NCBI GenBank assembly: GCA_963773765.1
Contig: CAVZCC010000005.1
Coordinates: forward strand, 620,001-684,000
Length of the DNA: 64,000 bases
DNA from: CAVZCC01 sp963773765
Lineage (GTDB): Bacteria > Actinomycetota > Acidimicrobiia > Acidimicrobiales > Microtrichaceae
Reading direction: 5' to 3'
Shown: positions 42,599 to 51,266 of the stretch, piece by piece
How the letters are laid out: every line of letters begins with the position of its first letter
How positions within the stretch are numbered: the first letter of the stretch is position 1
The notes under the pieces: model-generated
The model's database searches: none
What the model was told of the DNA's origin: nothing
Seen by the model: only the letters and a program-made list of their open reading frames with translations
Translations under genes and position numbers: made by a program

Positions 42599-42604
42599 AC
42601 CGTA
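42599..42604 (-). promoter_or_regulatory. -10 box (TACGGT), leaderless start of thioesterase gene
   Basis: TACGGT on the minus strand ends 6 nt before the ATG at 42592, and no ribosome binding site lies between. Confidence 0.5.
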
Positions 42605-42681
42605 CCGACCGGCCCCGATCGACTCGGCATCCACGACTCCGCGGAGTCGTCCTGGAGAACAGGCGGCACTGTCCTCTCGTT

Positions 42682-42724
42682 CTCGTGACATCCGAAGTTG
42701 CCGGGCCGTACGAGATGTCACGAG
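42682..42724. repeat. 11-bp perfect inverted repeat downstream of hydrogenase operon
   Basis: CTCGTGACATC at 42682-42692 and GATGTCACGAG at 42714-42724 are perfect inverted copies around 21 bases. It sits 30 bases beyond the end of the hydrogenase protease gene and about 90 bases upstream of the thioesterase start. It may be a terminator stem or a dimeric regulator site; the wide spacing favours protein binding as much as a hairpin. Confidence 0.5.
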
Positions 42725-42755
42725 TTCGCGGGTGCCGCTCGGCGGAGTCGATGGG

Positions 42756-43256
42756 CTATCCGCCGCCCGTGGACGTCTGGTGCGTCTCCCCGATGAGCTC
42801 GGCCATGACCAGGTCGGCCACCAGCGTCACCGCTGCGACCACCGGCTCGGACATCCGGTCGCCCAGGCCGACGTCACCTACCTCCACCCCCAGCACCACC
42901 AGCCGGTCGGGCATCCGTCCCGTGGCCCGGCCCAGCGCGACCGCGTCACCCGGCCCGGCGGAGTGCGTGCCGGCCGGTCCCGACGATGCCGCCAGGCGGT
43001 CCGGGTCCAGCCGGTGCACGGTGCCCGGCGCGGCCCCGGTCCGCACCCCGTCCACCACGATCGCCAGCCCGGCGCCCTCCCAGGCCAGCACGGTCCGCAT
43101 CGGTTCGCCGTCGCTGTCCACCAACCGGGTGCCGGCCGGAACGCCGGGACCGGCCCGCAACGCCTCCAGCACGGCCGGGCCCACCCCGTCATCGCCCCGG
43201 AACGGGTTGCCGACGCCGATCACCACGGCACCGCGAGCGCTGTCGCCCTCAACCAC
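42756..43256 (-). CDS. Hydrogenase maturation protease
   Basis: A 166-residue HyaD/HycI-type endopeptidase. The N-terminal motif VIGVGNPFRGDDGVGPAVLEAL carries the nickel-sensing Asp/Glu, followed by GLAIVVDGVRTGAAPGTVH and RLVVLGVEVGDVGLGDRMSEPV. It removes a short C-terminal tail from the large hydrogenase subunit once nickel is in place. The large subunit directly upstream ends in such a tail (nine residues after its terminal His). The GTG start lies 8 bases inside the large-subunit gene, so the two are translationally linked. It is the last gene of the operon. Confidence 0.85.
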   Translation of the reverse strand: MVEGDSARGAVVIGVGNPFRGDDGVGPAVLEALRAGPGVPAGTRLVDSDGEPMRTVLAWEGAGLAIVVDGVRTGAAPGTVHRLDPDRLAASSGPAGTHSAGPGDAVALGRATGRMPDRLVVLGVEVGDVGLGDRMSEPVVAAVTLVADLVMAELIGETHQTSTGGG

Positions 43257-44565
43257 GATCGACGGTGAGGTCCAGGAAGTGGGTGGCGCAGGAGATGCAG
43301 GGGTCGTAGTTGCGGATCGACTGCTCGCACAGGTGTCGCAGGTCGTCGTCGTCGAGTGCCAGGTTGGCCTGCACCAGCGCGGCCAGGTCCGACTCGATGG
43401 CGGGCTGGTTCTGGGACGTGGGGGGCACGATGTCGGCCGACAGCACGGTGCCGTCACCGTCCAGCTCGTAGCGGTGCCAGAGCGTTCCCCGGGGGGCCTC
43501 GGACCAGCCGCACCCCACCCCGGCGCGGGCCGGCACCGCCACCGCCGGCTCGGGCGGGACCACGTAGGCGTCGATGATGGCCAACGCCTCCTCCACCGCG
43601 TGCACCACCTCCACCGCCCGGATCACGATGCTGCGGAACGGGTTGCGCTCCTCCGGGTCCAGGCCGACCTCGGCCGCCACCGCGGCCGCGGCCGGCCCCA
43701 GGCGGTCGTGGTTGAGCGCGAACCGGGCCATGGGCCCGACCAGGTACTCGCCCCGGCCGGCCAGGTGGGCCTGCAGCGCGTTGGAGTGCGGCGCGTGGGT
43801 CTCCACCACGTGCTGGTCGAACTCGTCGGGGCCCAGGTCCAACCCACCGCTGGACACCAGCCGGCCGTCCAGCACGGCGTAGCCCTCCTCGCTGCGCAGG
43901 GCGACCAGTTCCACGTCGTCGCGGCGCAGGTCGGGGAACGTGAACCCCGCCACCAGCCGGACGGTGTCCAGCGCCGCGTCCAGCTGGACCCGCAGCCGGT
44001 CCGCCACCGGGGCCAGCTCGGCCGCGGTGGGGGCCCGGTGGAAGCCACCCAGGCGCACGTTGACCGGGTGCACGGCCCGTCCGCCCACCACCTCCACCAG
44101 CTGGTTGCCGACCTGCTTCAGGTCCAGGGCCCGCTGCACCAGCTCCGGGTCCGTCCTGGCCAGGGCCAGCGCGCTGTCCACGCCCAGGAAGTCCGGGGCG
44201 TGGAGCAGGAAGATGTGCAGCACGTGGCTCTCGATCCACTCGCCGCAGTAGAGGAGCCGCCGCAGCTCCCGCAGCTGGCCCCCGACGGCCACCCCGCAGG
44301 CCGCCTCCAGGGCCTGGCACGCGCTCATCTGGTAGGCGACGGGGCAGATGCCACAGATCCGGGCGGTGATGTCGGGCGGCTCGGTGTACCGGCGGCCCCG
44401 CAGCATCGCCTCGAAGAACCGGGGAGGCTCGTAGATGCGCAGCTGCACCTGGTCCACCCGCCCGTCGCGCACCTGCACGTGCAGCGCACCCTCGCCCTCC
44501 ACCCGGGCCAGGGCGTCCACCGTGATGGTCCGCGGCGTGGTCGTGTCATCGGGTCCGTCGCTCAT
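43249..44565 (-). CDS. hyhL: [NiFe]-hydrogenase large subunit, group 3b type
   Basis: 438 residues. The nickel-binding L1 motif RICGICP holds Cys71 and Cys74. The L2 motif DPCISCATHF near the C-terminus holds Cys423 and Cys426 and the processing His429, leaving a nine-residue tail for the protease gene downstream. Sequence around L1 (PVAYQMSACQALE) fits the cytoplasmic bidirectional NADP-linked group 3b (sulfhydrogenase-like) enzymes. The gene starts 4 nt inside the small-subunit gene (ATGA). The complex would couple H2 oxidation or evolution to NAD(P), and perhaps remove excess reductant under hypoxia. Confidence 0.9.
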   Translation of the reverse strand: MSDGPDDTTTPRTITVDALARVEGEGALHVQVRDGRVDQVQLRIYEPPRFFEAMLRGRRYTEPPDITARICGICPVAYQMSACQALEAACGVAVGGQLRELRRLLYCGEWIESHVLHIFLLHAPDFLGVDSALALARTDPELVQRALDLKQVGNQLVEVVGGRAVHPVNVRLGGFHRAPTAAELAPVADRLRVQLDAALDTVRLVAGFTFPDLRRDDVELVALRSEEGYAVLDGRLVSSGGLDLGPDEFDQHVVETHAPHSNALQAHLAGRGEYLVGPMARFALNHDRLGPAAAAVAAEVGLDPEERNPFRSIVIRAVEVVHAVEEALAIIDAYVVPPEPAVAVPARAGVGCGWSEAPRGTLWHRYELDGDGTVLSADIVPPTSQNQPAIESDLAALVQANLALDDDDLRHLCEQSIRNYDPCISCATHFLDLTVDRG

Positions 44566-45425
44566 CCCGGCCTCCCGTCCGCCTCATGGCCTGCGCCGGC
44601 TGCAGAACCGGCGGACCCGTCGCCGCCGTCGGGACCGCGGCCGGCCAGGTCCGCGGAGGCGGACCGGAACGGCTCCCGCGCCGCGTTGTAGGTGCGCAGC
44701 GACAGCACCACCTCCGTCCGGTCCATGCCGGCACGCTCCAGGTCCGCGGCCAGGGCCGCGACGTTCGGGTCCTCGGCGGGGCCGAAGCACCCGTAGCAGC
44801 CGCGGTGGAAGGTGGGACAGAGCGCACCGCATCCCGCGTGGGTGACCGGGCCCAGGCACGGGGTGCCGTGGGCGACCATCACGCACACGGTGCCGCGCAT
44901 CTTGCACTCCAGGCACACGCTGTGGGGCGGGACCTCGGGCCGTCGCCCGTTGATGAACGCGTTGATGACCTCCAGCAGCTGGTGGCGGTCGATGGGGCAG
45001 CCCCGGAGCTCGAAGTCCACCGGGACGTGGTCCGCGATGGCGGTCGACGTGGTGAGGGTGGAGATGTACTCGGGTGTGGCGTAGACGACCCGGGTGTACT
45101 CCTCCACGTCGGCCAGGTTGCGCAGGGCCTGGATCCCCCCGGAGGTGGCGCAGGCGCCGATGGTGACCAGTGCCCGGGACCGGGCCCGCACGTCGCGGAT
45201 GCGGGCCGCGTCGGCCTCGGTGGTGATGGATCCCTCCACGATGGACAGGTCGTACGGGCCGACCCCTCCGTCGTCCGGTCCGGCCTCCAGGAAGTGGGCC
45301 AGGTCCACCCGGCCGGCCAGGGCCAGCAACTCGTCCTCGCAGTCGAGCAGGGAGAGCTGGCAACCGTCGCACGACGCGAACTTCCACACCGCGACACGGG
45401 GCACGGTGCCGGGACGTGCGGTCAT
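44562..45425 (-). CDS. hyhS: [NiFe]-hydrogenase small subunit, group 3b type
   Basis: A 287-residue iron-sulfur subunit without a Tat signal, as in cytoplasmic group 3 enzymes. The proximal-cluster motif KFASCDGCQLSLL is at 15-27. Later cysteines are in GACATSGG, RGCPIDR, CLECKMRGTVC and CPTFHRGCYGCFGP. The order matches the group 3b delta subunit that passes electrons from the Ni-Fe site to the flavoprotein. It overlaps the large subunit downstream (ATGA) and the reductase subunit upstream. The C-terminus adds a disordered Gly/Ala stretch of about 30 residues. Confidence 0.9.
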   Translation of the reverse strand: MTARPGTVPRVAVWKFASCDGCQLSLLDCEDELLALAGRVDLAHFLEAGPDDGGVGPYDLSIVEGSITTEADAARIRDVRARSRALVTIGACATSGGIQALRNLADVEEYTRVVYATPEYISTLTTSTAIADHVPVDFELRGCPIDRHQLLEVINAFINGRRPEVPPHSVCLECKMRGTVCVMVAHGTPCLGPVTHAGCGALCPTFHRGCYGCFGPAEDPNVAALAADLERAGMDRTEVVLSLRTYNAAREPFRSASADLAGRGPDGGDGSAGSAAGAGHEADGRPG

Positions 45426-46270
45426 CGTTCCCGCACCGCCATGAGCGGTCCCAGCACGCGCTGGGTCATGACCGGCCCGTCACGGCACACCAGGACCGGG
45501 CCCAGCTGGCAGTGCCCGCAGTGGGCCACGGCGCAGCGCATGTTGCGCTCGGTGGACAGGCGGATGCGCCCCGGATCCATGCCGCGCTGCAGCAGCGCCC
45601 GCGAGGCGTAGCGCATCATCGCCTCCGGCCCGCACACGAAGGCGGTCGTGGAGCCGGGCTCGAACGGCGCGGCGTCGACCAGCGTGGTGACCACGCCCAC
45701 CGGCCCGGTCCACGACGGGCCGGCCCGGTCGACGGTGACCCGGGCGTGGACGTCCTCGCGGCCCTGCCACCCGACCACCTCCGACGCGAACAACAGGTCG
45801 TCGGGGGTGCGGGCCCCGATGAGCACGTCGACCTGTCGGTACCGGTCCCGTCCGGCCAGGACCTGGCGGATCAGTGGGCGCAACGGGGCCAGGCCCACGC
45901 CTCCGGCCACCACCACCACGTCACCGCCCTCGGCCCCCTCCGGGTCCCAGGTGGTGCCGAACGGGCCCCGCACCCCGATCACCGCTCCCACCGGCACGCG
46001 GTCCAGCGCCGCGGTGACGGTGCCCACGGCCCGGATGGTGAACGACAGCGTCCCGTCCCCGATGGCGCTGACCGAGACCGGGACCTCCCCCACCCCGGGT
46101 GCGTAGAGCATGTGGAACTGCCCGGGCCGGGACGGCGCGACCGGTCCGGCCTGCTCCCCGGTCTGGTCGGCGGCCGGCTCGACGACCAGGGTCCGGGTGT
46201 CCGCCGTCTCCTGGATGCGGTCCACCACCCGGTGCCGCACGGGGGCCATGGGCGCGGTCGTCGCCGTCAC
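45422..46270 (-). CDS. hyhG: FAD/NAD(P)-binding hydrogenase gamma subunit
   Basis: 282 residues of the ferredoxin-NADP reductase type. The FAD-binding domain is in the first 100 residues (RPGQFHMLYAPGVGEVPVSVS with the FAD contact, IRAVGTVTAAL). The NAD(P) domain has VVAGGVGLAPLRPLIRQVL and AFVCGPEAMMR. The C-terminal cysteines in RNMRCAVAHCGHCQLG bind a 2Fe-2S cluster, as in the gamma subunit of sulfhydrogenases. It connects the hydrogenase to the pyridine nucleotide pool. Start GTG 46270 overlaps the stop of the cyclic-nucleotide-domain gene (GTGA), and its end overlaps the small subunit. Confidence 0.9.
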   Translation of the reverse strand: MTATTAPMAPVRHRVVDRIQETADTRTLVVEPAADQTGEQAGPVAPSRPGQFHMLYAPGVGEVPVSVSAIGDGTLSFTIRAVGTVTAALDRVPVGAVIGVRGPFGTTWDPEGAEGGDVVVVAGGVGLAPLRPLIRQVLAGRDRYRQVDVLIGARTPDDLLFASEVVGWQGREDVHARVTVDRAGPSWTGPVGVVTTLVDAAPFEPGSTTAFVCGPEAMMRYASRALLQRGMDPGRIRLSTERNMRCAVAHCGHCQLGPVLVCRDGPVMTQRVLGPLMAVRER

Positions 46271-46740
46271 CGCCGTGTCCCCCCCGGTGTCCCGTACAGG
46301 TCGAGCAGCTGGGTCCGGGCCTCGACCAGCCGGCCGGTGACCACCCGGGCCAGCCGCCGGGTGACCTCGGCGTCCAGGCGGGGCCGGGCCTCCAGCACCG
46401 CCCGCAGCGGTCCGGCCTCCAGCACGACGGCGGTGGAGTCGACCGCGGCCACGGCATCGACCTGCCACTCGTGGGGCGGGAACATCCACGACCACCCCAC
46501 CACGCCGCCCGGCTCCACCGTGGAGAGCACCACGTCCCCCCGGCGGGGCAGGTGGGTCTCCAACGAGATCCGCCCCTCCACCAGCAGGTGCAGGCCGTCG
46601 GCCGGGTCGCCCTCGCGGGCCACGCGCTGCCGTGCCCTCACCGCGACCACCCGCCCGCACGCGGCCATGGCGTCCAGGTCGTCGTCCGCCAGGCCCGCGG
46701 TGAACGGGTGGTCGGCCAGCAGCTCCCGCACGCCGTTCAC
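46267..46740 (-). CDS. Cyclic nucleotide-binding domain protein in hydrogenase operon
   Basis: 157 residues formed by a single Crp-type cNMP-binding domain. It starts LLADHPFTAGLADDDLDAMA, has the glycine turn GDPADGLHLLVEGRISLE, and the phosphate-binding-cassette position reads GGVVGWSWMFPPHEW, which lacks the classical Glu/Arg pair, so binding of cAMP is uncertain. The C-terminal helix has no helix-turn-helix, so it is not a DNA-binding regulator by itself. Overlaps of 4 nt on both sides place it firmly in the operon, between the beta and gamma subunits. A regulatory or redox-sensing subunit is a reasonable reading. Confidence 0.75.
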   Translation of the reverse strand: MNGVRELLADHPFTAGLADDDLDAMAACGRVVAVRARQRVAREGDPADGLHLLVEGRISLETHLPRRGDVVLSTVEPGGVVGWSWMFPPHEWQVDAVAAVDSTAVVLEAGPLRAVLEARPRLDAEVTRRLARVVTGRLVEARTQLLDLYGTPGGTRR

Positions 46741-47936
46741 GGCGCTGCCTCCCCCGTGCCGCGGCCCGAGATCACGGTGGCCTCCTCGACCAGGTCGATG
46801 GCGGCCGGGCACCAGGCGATGCACCGACCGCACCCCACGCACCCCGCGGTGTCGAACTGGTCCCACCACGTGGAGAGCTTGTGGGTCAGCCACTGGCGGT
46901 AGCGGGACCTGGTGGTGGGGTGCTGGGCCCCGCCGTGCAGGTAGGAGTGCTCCAGCGTGAAGCACGAGTCCCATCGCCGGGACCGGACCGTGTGGTCGCC
47001 GGTCAGGTCCGTCACGTCCTCCACCGACGAGCAGAAGCAGGTGGGACAGACCATCGTGCAGTTGGCACAGGACAGGCAGCGCGACGCCACGTCGTCCCAG
47101 CGGGGGTGGTCCGGCGCCGCGGCCAGCAGCTGGGCCAGGCCGTCGGTGCGGAGGTGGCGGCCCATGCGGGCCACCGCACCCGCCGGCACTGCGTCGGCGT
47201 CACGCACGTCGTCGGGGCCGGCCGGCCGGGACCGATGTGCCCCGGACGCGGCGACGCGTTCCAGGAGGGCGGCGCCGGTGGCGGTCCCGGCCCGCGCCAC
47301 GAACTCGTGGCGGCCGCCGTCCACCAACTCGGTCAGCCGCACGTCGGGGACCACCCCGACCGCGCCCCGCCCGTCGGCCTGCGGCCCGGTCCCCATGGAG
47401 TCACAGAAGCAGGTCGCGGCGGGATCCCCGCAGTCCACCGACACCAGGACGGCGCCGTCCCGCTGCGCCGCGTAGTGGGGATCGGGGTGGTCGCCGTCCA
47501 GGAACACCCGGTCCTGGATCCCGATCCCGGCCAGCTCGCAGGCCTTGAGCCCGAACAGGGCCACGGGCCGGGCCCCGGCGGCGGGGTCGGCCGGCAGGCC
47601 GTCGAAGTCGACCGGGGTCCCGTCGTCATCACGGGTGACCGTCCCGTGCCACAGCTCGGTCCGGGGCTCGAAGAACCGGCGCTTCGGGCCGTCGGGCCCG
47701 ACGGCGTGGCCGAACAGGGCGTCGTCGTCCCGGCGCCGCAGGCGGTAGGAACCGGCGGCCTGCTCGTCGCCCCACCCGGCCGGCAGGTCGTCCAGCCCGG
47801 TCACCGGGCCCGGCACGATGGCTCCGTCCCGCACGGTCGGACCGATCACGTCGCGCCCGCCGGTCCCCAGCAGGTCCACCAGGGCGGCCAGGCCGTCCAG
47901 GTCAAGCACCACCGCCGCGCCGGACTGGTCGGTCAT
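46737..47936 (-). CDS. hyhB: Hydrogenase beta subunit, 4Fe-4S protein
   Basis: 399 residues. The C-terminal quarter has CLSCANCTMVCPTCFCSS near 296-313 and CVGCGRCIAWCPAAI near 369-383, two four-cysteine cluster sites. The large N-terminal region has ALFGLKACELAGI, SVDCGDPAATCFCDSMG and YRLRRRDDD blocks typical of the sulfhydrogenase beta subunit that wires the flavoprotein to the hydrogenase. It is the first gene of the operon. ATG 47936 and GTG 47942 are both possible starts; CAGACT lies 6 nt before the GTG, so a leaderless GTG start is possible. No nickel-incorporation (hyp) genes are in the window. Confidence 0.85.
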   Translation of the reverse strand: MTDQSGAAVVLDLDGLAALVDLLGTGGRDVIGPTVRDGAIVPGPVTGLDDLPAGWGDEQAAGSYRLRRRDDDALFGHAVGPDGPKRRFFEPRTELWHGTVTRDDDGTPVDFDGLPADPAAGARPVALFGLKACELAGIGIQDRVFLDGDHPDPHYAAQRDGAVLVSVDCGDPAATCFCDSMGTGPQADGRGAVGVVPDVRLTELVDGGRHEFVARAGTATGAALLERVAASGAHRSRPAGPDDVRDADAVPAGAVARMGRHLRTDGLAQLLAAAPDHPRWDDVASRCLSCANCTMVCPTCFCSSVEDVTDLTGDHTVRSRRWDSCFTLEHSYLHGGAQHPTTRSRYRQWLTHKLSTWWDQFDTAGCVGCGRCIAWCPAAIDLVEEATVISGRGTGEAAP

Positions 47937-48021
47937 TGCCACGGGCACAGTCTGCCCCCCTGCCCCGGGCGCGCTCCCTCCGGGGAGCGGGCCGAACGGG
48001 CGGTCCCGAGCCGGGCGGCCG

Positions 48022-48027
48022 TAGGGT
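48022..48027 (+). promoter_or_regulatory. -10 box (TAGGGT), leaderless start of orn
   Basis: TAGGGT ends 6 nt before the ATG at 48034, with no ribosome binding site. The divergent hydrogenase operon starts about 90 bases away on the other strand. Confidence 0.55.
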
Positions 48028-48033
48028 GGTCCG

Positions 48034-48572
<539 letters not shown>

Positions 48573-48573
<1 letters not shown>

Positions 48574-49712
48574 TGGCCGTCGAGCGCCAGGAGCGCCTGG
48601 CCGCCCGGGAGGAGGTGGACGAGGTCGCGCCCGGCATCCTGCGGGTCCAGCTGCCCATCCTCCTGCCCGGCCTGGGCCACGTGAACTGCTACGTCCTGGA
48701 GGACGAGCGGGGCGTCACGCTGGTGGACCCCGGCCTGCCCGACCCGGCCACGAACTCCACGCTGGTGCAGCGCCTCGCCTCCATCGGCATCCCCGCCGAG
48801 CGGATCCACACCGTGGTGGTGACCCATTCGCACCCCGACCACTTCGGCGGGGCCGGCCGGCTCAAGGTGGAGCACCACTGCGACGTCATGGCCCACCGCT
48901 CGTTCTCCACCCCGTTCGACGCCCCCATGGAGGACGACCTGCGGGCGCTGGAGTCCGTCACGGACGACCTGACCGACGGCGACGACCCCGACGACGTCCC
49001 GGTGGAGGGCCCGTACAACCCCCGCCTGGCCCGGGTGCTGTACGGCACCGGTCCGATCCCGCACTTCCAGCCCCGGTCCACCCCGTGGGGCGAGGAGGGG
49101 TTCCGCCCCGGTGCGGGCGAGCTGGAGGCCATGCGCACCTGGGACGACCTGTCCAAGCAGGGCCTGCTGTCGCTCACACCGACGGTCCGGGTCGACGACC
49201 TGGAGATGGTGCGGCTGGGACGGCGGGACTGGCAGGTGGTCCACACCCCCGGCCACACCGGGGACCACATCTGCCTGTTCGACCCCACCGACGGCGTGCT
49301 GCTGTCCGGCGACCACGTGCTGCCCACCATCACGCCCCACATCTCCGGCCTCACCGCCAGCCCGGACTCGCTGGCGGAGTTCGTGGCCGCCCTGGAGCGG
49401 GTCGCCGCCATCCCCGGCGTGACCAACGTCCTGCCGGCCCACGGCCTGCCGTTCGCCGACCTGCCGGGCCGGGTGGCCGCCATCATCGAGCACCACACGG
49501 AGCGGCTGGAGCTGCTGGAGGGCATCGCCTCGGACCTGGGCGACGCCCCGGTGCGGGAGTACAGCCACCGCCTGTTCCAGGAACGGTCCTGGGGGCCGAT
49601 GGCGGAGTCGGAGACCTATGCCCACCTGGAGCACCTCATGCTCACCGGGCGCATGCGGTCCCGCACCGCGGGCGACGGCCGCCTCCACTACGCCCCCGTC
49701 CCCACCCCCTGA
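48573..49712 (+). CDS. MBL-fold metallo-hydrolase
   Basis: A 379-residue beta-lactamase-fold enzyme. The metal motif THSHPDHFGGAG is near residue 87, the third His is in VHTPGHTGDHICL near 228, and the Asp ligand is in LSGDHVLPTI near 247. The closing block is NVLPAHGLPF. A C-terminal helical region (IEHHTERLELLEGIASDL) resembles that of LACTB2-type RNA endonucleases, which would suit its coupling to orn, but hydrolysis of small thioesters or lactones is equally possible. It starts in the TGATG overlap with orn. Confidence 0.8.
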
Positions 49713-49786
49713 CCGGACCCCCGACCGGCGACTCCGCGGCGTCGTCGGCGCGATGATTCGGCGCACCGCCGGCCGTCAGGACACAC

Positions 49787-50347
49787 ATGCGCACACTGAT
49801 CGTTTCCGAGTTCGTGACGCTCGACGGCGTGATGGAGGCCCCGGGCGGCGAGCCCACCCACCCGCACACCAACTGGGTCGGCGACCGCTTCTGCCCCGAG
49901 ATCGGCGAGTACAAGCTGCAGGAGGTGCTCGACGCCGGGACCCTGCTGGTCGGCCGGGTGACCTATGAGAGCTTCGCCGGGGCGTGGCCGGACCGGGAGG
50001 GCGAGTTCGCGGACAAGATGAACGCCATGCCCAAGGTGGTGGTGTCCACCACCCTCACCGACCCCGGCTGGGCCAACACCACCGTCCTGGGTGGCGACGT
50101 CGTGGCCGGCATCGGCGACCTCCGGGCGGGCGACGGCGACCCGATCCTGGTGGCCGGCAGCTGCTCGCTGGTCCACACCCTGCTGGACAACGACCTGGTG
50201 GACGAGCTCCGCCTCATGGTCTTCCCGGTCACGATCGGTGCCGGGCTCCGGGTGTTCCCGGACACCGTCAGGCTGTCGTCCTGGTCGACGGCCGACACGG
50301 TGACGTTCCCGGGCGGCGTGCGGGTCGACACCTACCGCCGGGCGTGA
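49787..50347 (+). CDS. Dihydrofolate reductase-family (RibD C-terminal) protein
   Basis: A 186-residue protein of the RibD-C/DHFR-like superfamily. It opens VSEFVTLDGVMEAPGG, then DAGTLLVGRVTYESFAGAWP (about 49-68), PKVVVSTTLTDPGW, and VAGSCSLVHTLLDNDLVDELRLMVFPVTIGAGLRVF. These blocks mark the small stand-alone reductases common in actinobacteria, which use NADPH on a substrate that is not dihydrofolate. A TCAGGA site lies 5 nt before the ATG. It stands apart from the orn pair and immediately upstream of the whiB7 control region, on the same strand. Confidence 0.85.
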   Translation: MRTLIVSEFVTLDGVMEAPGGEPTHPHTNWVGDRFCPEIGEYKLQEVLDAGTLLVGRVTYESFAGAWPDREGEFADKMNAMPKVVVSTTLTDPGWANTTVLGGDVVAGIGDLRAGDGDPILVAGSCSLVHTLLDNDLVDELRLMVFPVTIGAGLRVFPDTVRLSSWSTADTVTFPGGVRVDTYRRA

Positions 50348-50407
50348 CCGTTGCGAGCCGCAGGATGCATGCCGCAACGGGCCCGACGACGGCCGGCTGA
50401 ACTTCGT

Positions 50408-50458
50408 GGAAAGAATCCGGTTAATCGCTTGACCGCCCCCCGGGGACCGTGGTGCACT
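50408..50458 (+). promoter_or_regulatory. WhiB7-type promoter of the uORF-whiB7 unit
   Basis: An AT-rich stretch (GGAAAGAATCCGGTTAATCG, about 50408-50427) directly precedes a -35-like TTGACC (50429-50434). TGCACT at 50453-50458 is the best -10 at 18 nt. AT-rich DNA just upstream of -35 is where the WhiB7 AT-hook binds in known autoregulated promoters. The rest of the region is clearly GC-rich, so the stretch stands out. Confidence 0.55.
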
Positions 50459-50557
50459 CCGAGGACCGCCGACCCGGCCCGGGTCGGCAAGGTTCGACCT
50501 CCGGTCGGGCTGACACCGGGCGGCACACGCCGACCGGCAACCGAGCAGGACAGACAC

Positions 50558-50740
50558 ATGAAGCACACGACCACCCACCTGAAGGACGCCACGTGGCGAT
50601 CCGGTGTGGTGCGCGCACGACTTCATTCCTGCTCGGTGGTGACCTCCAACGGGATTGCGAACGTGTACGTCGCCAAGCCGGCCACCATGGCCGGTTTCCC
50701 GGTCACCCGAGTCACCCGACGGGGAGCCCCTCCGCAGTAA
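50558..50740 (+). CDS. Leader ORF (uORF) upstream of whiB7
   Basis: A 60-residue ORF with a GCAGGA ribosome site 8 nt before ATG. It has no membrane segment and is rich in Thr, Arg and Val. The last 14 codons (FPVTRVTRRGAPPQ) contain two direct copies of GTCACCCG that can pair with the 5' arm of the terminator downstream. It lies between the whiB7 promoter and the whiB7 gene, where actinobacterial whiB7 loci carry an antibiotic-sensing leader ORF. Ribosome stalling on it would change the folding of the message. The peptide itself may have no function. Confidence 0.65.
   Translation: MKHTTTHLKDATWRSGVVRARLHSCSVVTSNGIANVYVAKPATMAGFPVTRVTRRGAPPQ
50702..50718 (+). promoter_or_regulatory. Duplicated antiterminator arm (GTCACCCG x2)
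   Basis: GTCACCCG occurs at 50702-50709 and 50711-50718, within the end of the leader ORF. Each copy is perfectly complementary to CGGGTGAC at 50779-50786, which covers the 3' end of the terminator's 5' arm and its loop. Pairing would break the terminator. Confidence 0.6.
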
Positions 50741-50770
50741 CCGCAAGGTCGCAGCGCAGGTACGGACTCC

Positions 50771-50810
50771 AGAGCCGCCGGGTGACAACCCGGCGGCTCT
50801 TCTGCTTTTC
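50771..50810 (+). terminator. Intrinsic terminator/attenuator before whiB7
   Basis: AGAGCCGCCGGGT and ACCCGGCGGCTCT form a perfect 13-bp stem with loop GACA, followed by TCTGCTTTTC. It is the only strong stem with a T-rich end on the plus strand that I see. It lies 88 bases before the whiB7 start codon and after the leader ORF, so it would stop transcription before whiB7 unless relieved. Confidence 0.8.
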
Positions 50811-50897
50811 GCCCCGCCGCCCCACGGACCGACCAGACCAGTCCCAGACCCCCAGACCCCGACCCAGACCCAGAGCACCACCGGAGACAAGGAGACC

Positions 50898-51263
50898 ATG
50901 ATGACCATCCTCGACACCCACCCACCGGGGGCCGAGGCCACGCAGCTGCCGGCATCCCGTCAGCTGTGGGAGGCCCAGGCCGGCTGCCGCGACCTGGACA
51001 CCGCCATCTTCTTCTCCGACGACCTCGACGAGATCGGTGACGCCAAACGCGTCTGCCTGAGCTGCCCCGTCAGGGCCCGATGTCTGGACGCCGCGGTCGA
51101 CCGCGGCGAGCAGTACGGGATCTGGGGCGGGCACCTCTTCGTGGCGGGACGCATCGTCCTGCACAAGCGCCGCCGCGGGCGGCCCCCCAAGACCCCCCGC
51201 CCCGGGGACACGTTCCCCGAGGTGGAGGTCCCGGACGCCTACCGGCGTCTGGTGACCGCGTGA
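50898..51263 (+). CDS. whiB7: WhiB7-family iron-sulfur transcription factor with AT-hook
   Basis: A 121-residue WhiB protein. Four cluster cysteines C30, C53, C56 and C62 give the C-x22-C-x2-C-x5-C pattern, followed by the GIWGG turn at 74-78 and an AT-hook KRRRGRPPK at 90-98, which is the mark of WhiB7 against other WhiB proteins. With SigA, WhiB7 activates ribosome-protection, efflux and modification genes when translation inhibitors are present. An ACAAGGAGACC ribosome site precedes the ATG. The upstream ORF and terminator support the assignment. A hairpin follows the stop. Confidence 0.85.
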   Translation: MMTILDTHPPGAEATQLPASRQLWEAQAGCRDLDTAIFFSDDLDEIGDAKRVCLSCPVRARCLDAAVDRGEQYGIWGGHLFVAGRIVLHKRRRGRPPKTPRPGDTFPEVEVPDAYRRLVTA

Positions 51264-51266
51264 ACT

